Assembly (NCBI GenBank): GCA_022842255.1
Contig: JALHPW010000364.1
Span: forward strand, 1-5,715
Direction: 5' to 3'
DNA: 5,715 bases
From: Saprospiraceae bacterium
GTDB lineage: Bacteria > Bacteroidota > Bacteroidia > Chitinophagales > Saprospiraceae
Shown: positions 5,397 to 5,715 of the stretch, piece by piece
How the letters are laid out: each line of letters opens with the position of its first letter
Position numbering within the stretch: position 1 is the stretch's first letter
Notes under the pieces: model-generated
Database searches by the model: none
The model's input: only the letters and a program-made list of their open reading frames with translations
Told to the model about the DNA's origin: nothing
Position numbers and translations under genes: made by a program

Positions 5397-5675
5397 ATGA
5401 AAAATAAGATATTGATTATCAGTGCTTTGCTTATTGCTTTCTGCCTCCTGCCGCTGGAGCAGTTTGCCCAATGCGCGATGTGTAAAGGGGCAGCGGAAGC
5501 GAACCTTAAAATGGGTGGCGGCGATCCGGTTGGCCTGAACAACGGTATCCTGTACATGCTTTCGGTGCCATATCTTTTGGTTGGGGCCATTGGATATTGG
5601 TGGTGGCGAAACCGACGTCAAGACCGCGAACAAGTTGCTGATATGACCGAAGAGGATTTTGCACGGTACGAATAA
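5397..5675 (+). CDS. Small exported membrane protein with a CAMCK motif, conserved near Bacteroidota oxidase genes
   Basis: This 92-residue protein has an N-terminal signal-like helix (4-20) ending near FAQ, then Cys26-Ala-Met-Cys29-Lys30 at the start of the mature region. A Gly-rich stretch with LNNGILYMLSVPYLLVGAIGYWWWRNRR (about 48-75) follows: one membrane helix ended by Arg residues, so the Cys pair would face the periplasm. The acidic tail would be cytoplasmic. Similar small proteins near oxidase genes in this phylum are familiar to me, but I know no proven function. The paired Cys with Met between suggests metal (copper) or heme binding, or redox activity, in oxidase assembly; this is inference. 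An in-frame ATG at 5343 lies inside the 18 bp repeat and would place 18 polar residues before the signal peptide, so ATG 5397 is preferred. The stop codon overlaps the terminator. Confidence 0.82.
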   Translation: MKNKILIISALLIAFCLLPLEQFAQCAMCKGAAEANLKMGGGDPVGLNNGILYMLSVPYLLVGAIGYWWWRNRRQDREQVADMTEEDFARYE

Positions 5676-5712
5676 AAAAAGGCTCGCCAGATTATCTGGC
5701 GAGCCTTTTTTT
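5674..5712 (+). terminator. Strong, symmetrical rho-independent terminator at the end of the cluster
   Basis: Seven A followed by GGCTCGCCAGA (5674-5691) pair perfectly with TCTGGCGAGCC and seven T (5695-5712), leaving the three-base loop TTA. The 18 bp stem makes it one of the clearest signals in the window. It shares its first two bases with the TAA stop of the preceding gene (5673-5675), so there is no 3' UTR. With A and T runs on both sides it can serve both strands, which would suit a convergent gene beyond the window. Confidence 0.95.
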
Positions 5713-5715
5713 GTG

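Overview
This window is the downstream part of an aa3-type cytochrome c oxidase gene cluster, read entirely on the + strand. The gene order is COX1 (3' part only), heme O synthase, a short COX3, a long COX3, subunit IV, a SCO-like protein, a DUF420 membrane protein, and a small exported CxxC protein. From established knowledge, this order, the doubled COX3 and the DUF420 plus small-protein tail are typical of Bacteroidota. The moderate GC content, the lack of clear Shine-Dalgarno sequences and the repeat-rich gaps would fit a Saprospiraceae-like member. The family-level placement is a guess from sequence style and was not tested.

Layout: 1-707 is the C-terminal 234 residues of COX1. A 124-base gap with degenerate 17-18 bp repeats leads to ctaB (832-1734). 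A 78-base gap with a tandem repeat and a 16 bp perfect palindrome leads to the short COX3 (start best placed at 1813). The long COX3 (2496-3380) and subunit IV (start best placed at 3486) follow, separated by a gap carrying 8 bp repeats. A 3' UTR fold and a rho-independent terminator (4017-4049) close this structural block. The SCO-like gene (4105-4746) and the DUF420 gene (4779-5306) are only 32 bases apart. A gap with 18 bp and then 8 bp repeats leads to the small gene (5397-5675), whose stop codon lies inside a strong, nearly symmetrical terminator (5674-5712). No gap exceeds 300 bases.

The first block makes catalytic subunit I, its heme precursor enzyme, and subunits III and IV. The second block looks like assembly factors. 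Farnesylation of heme B by CtaB feeds heme A synthesis; the heme A synthase itself is not in the window. The SCO-like protein would normally deliver copper to the CuA site, but here both cysteines of the CxxxC copper motif are replaced while the flanking prolines remain. That is the most interesting protein-level observation. The second theme is non-coding: two families of short degenerate tandem repeats (about 18 bp and exactly 8 bp) recur in separate gaps of this one operon, with a further repeat-plus-palindrome element in another gap. I see no entirely new defence or mobile system here.
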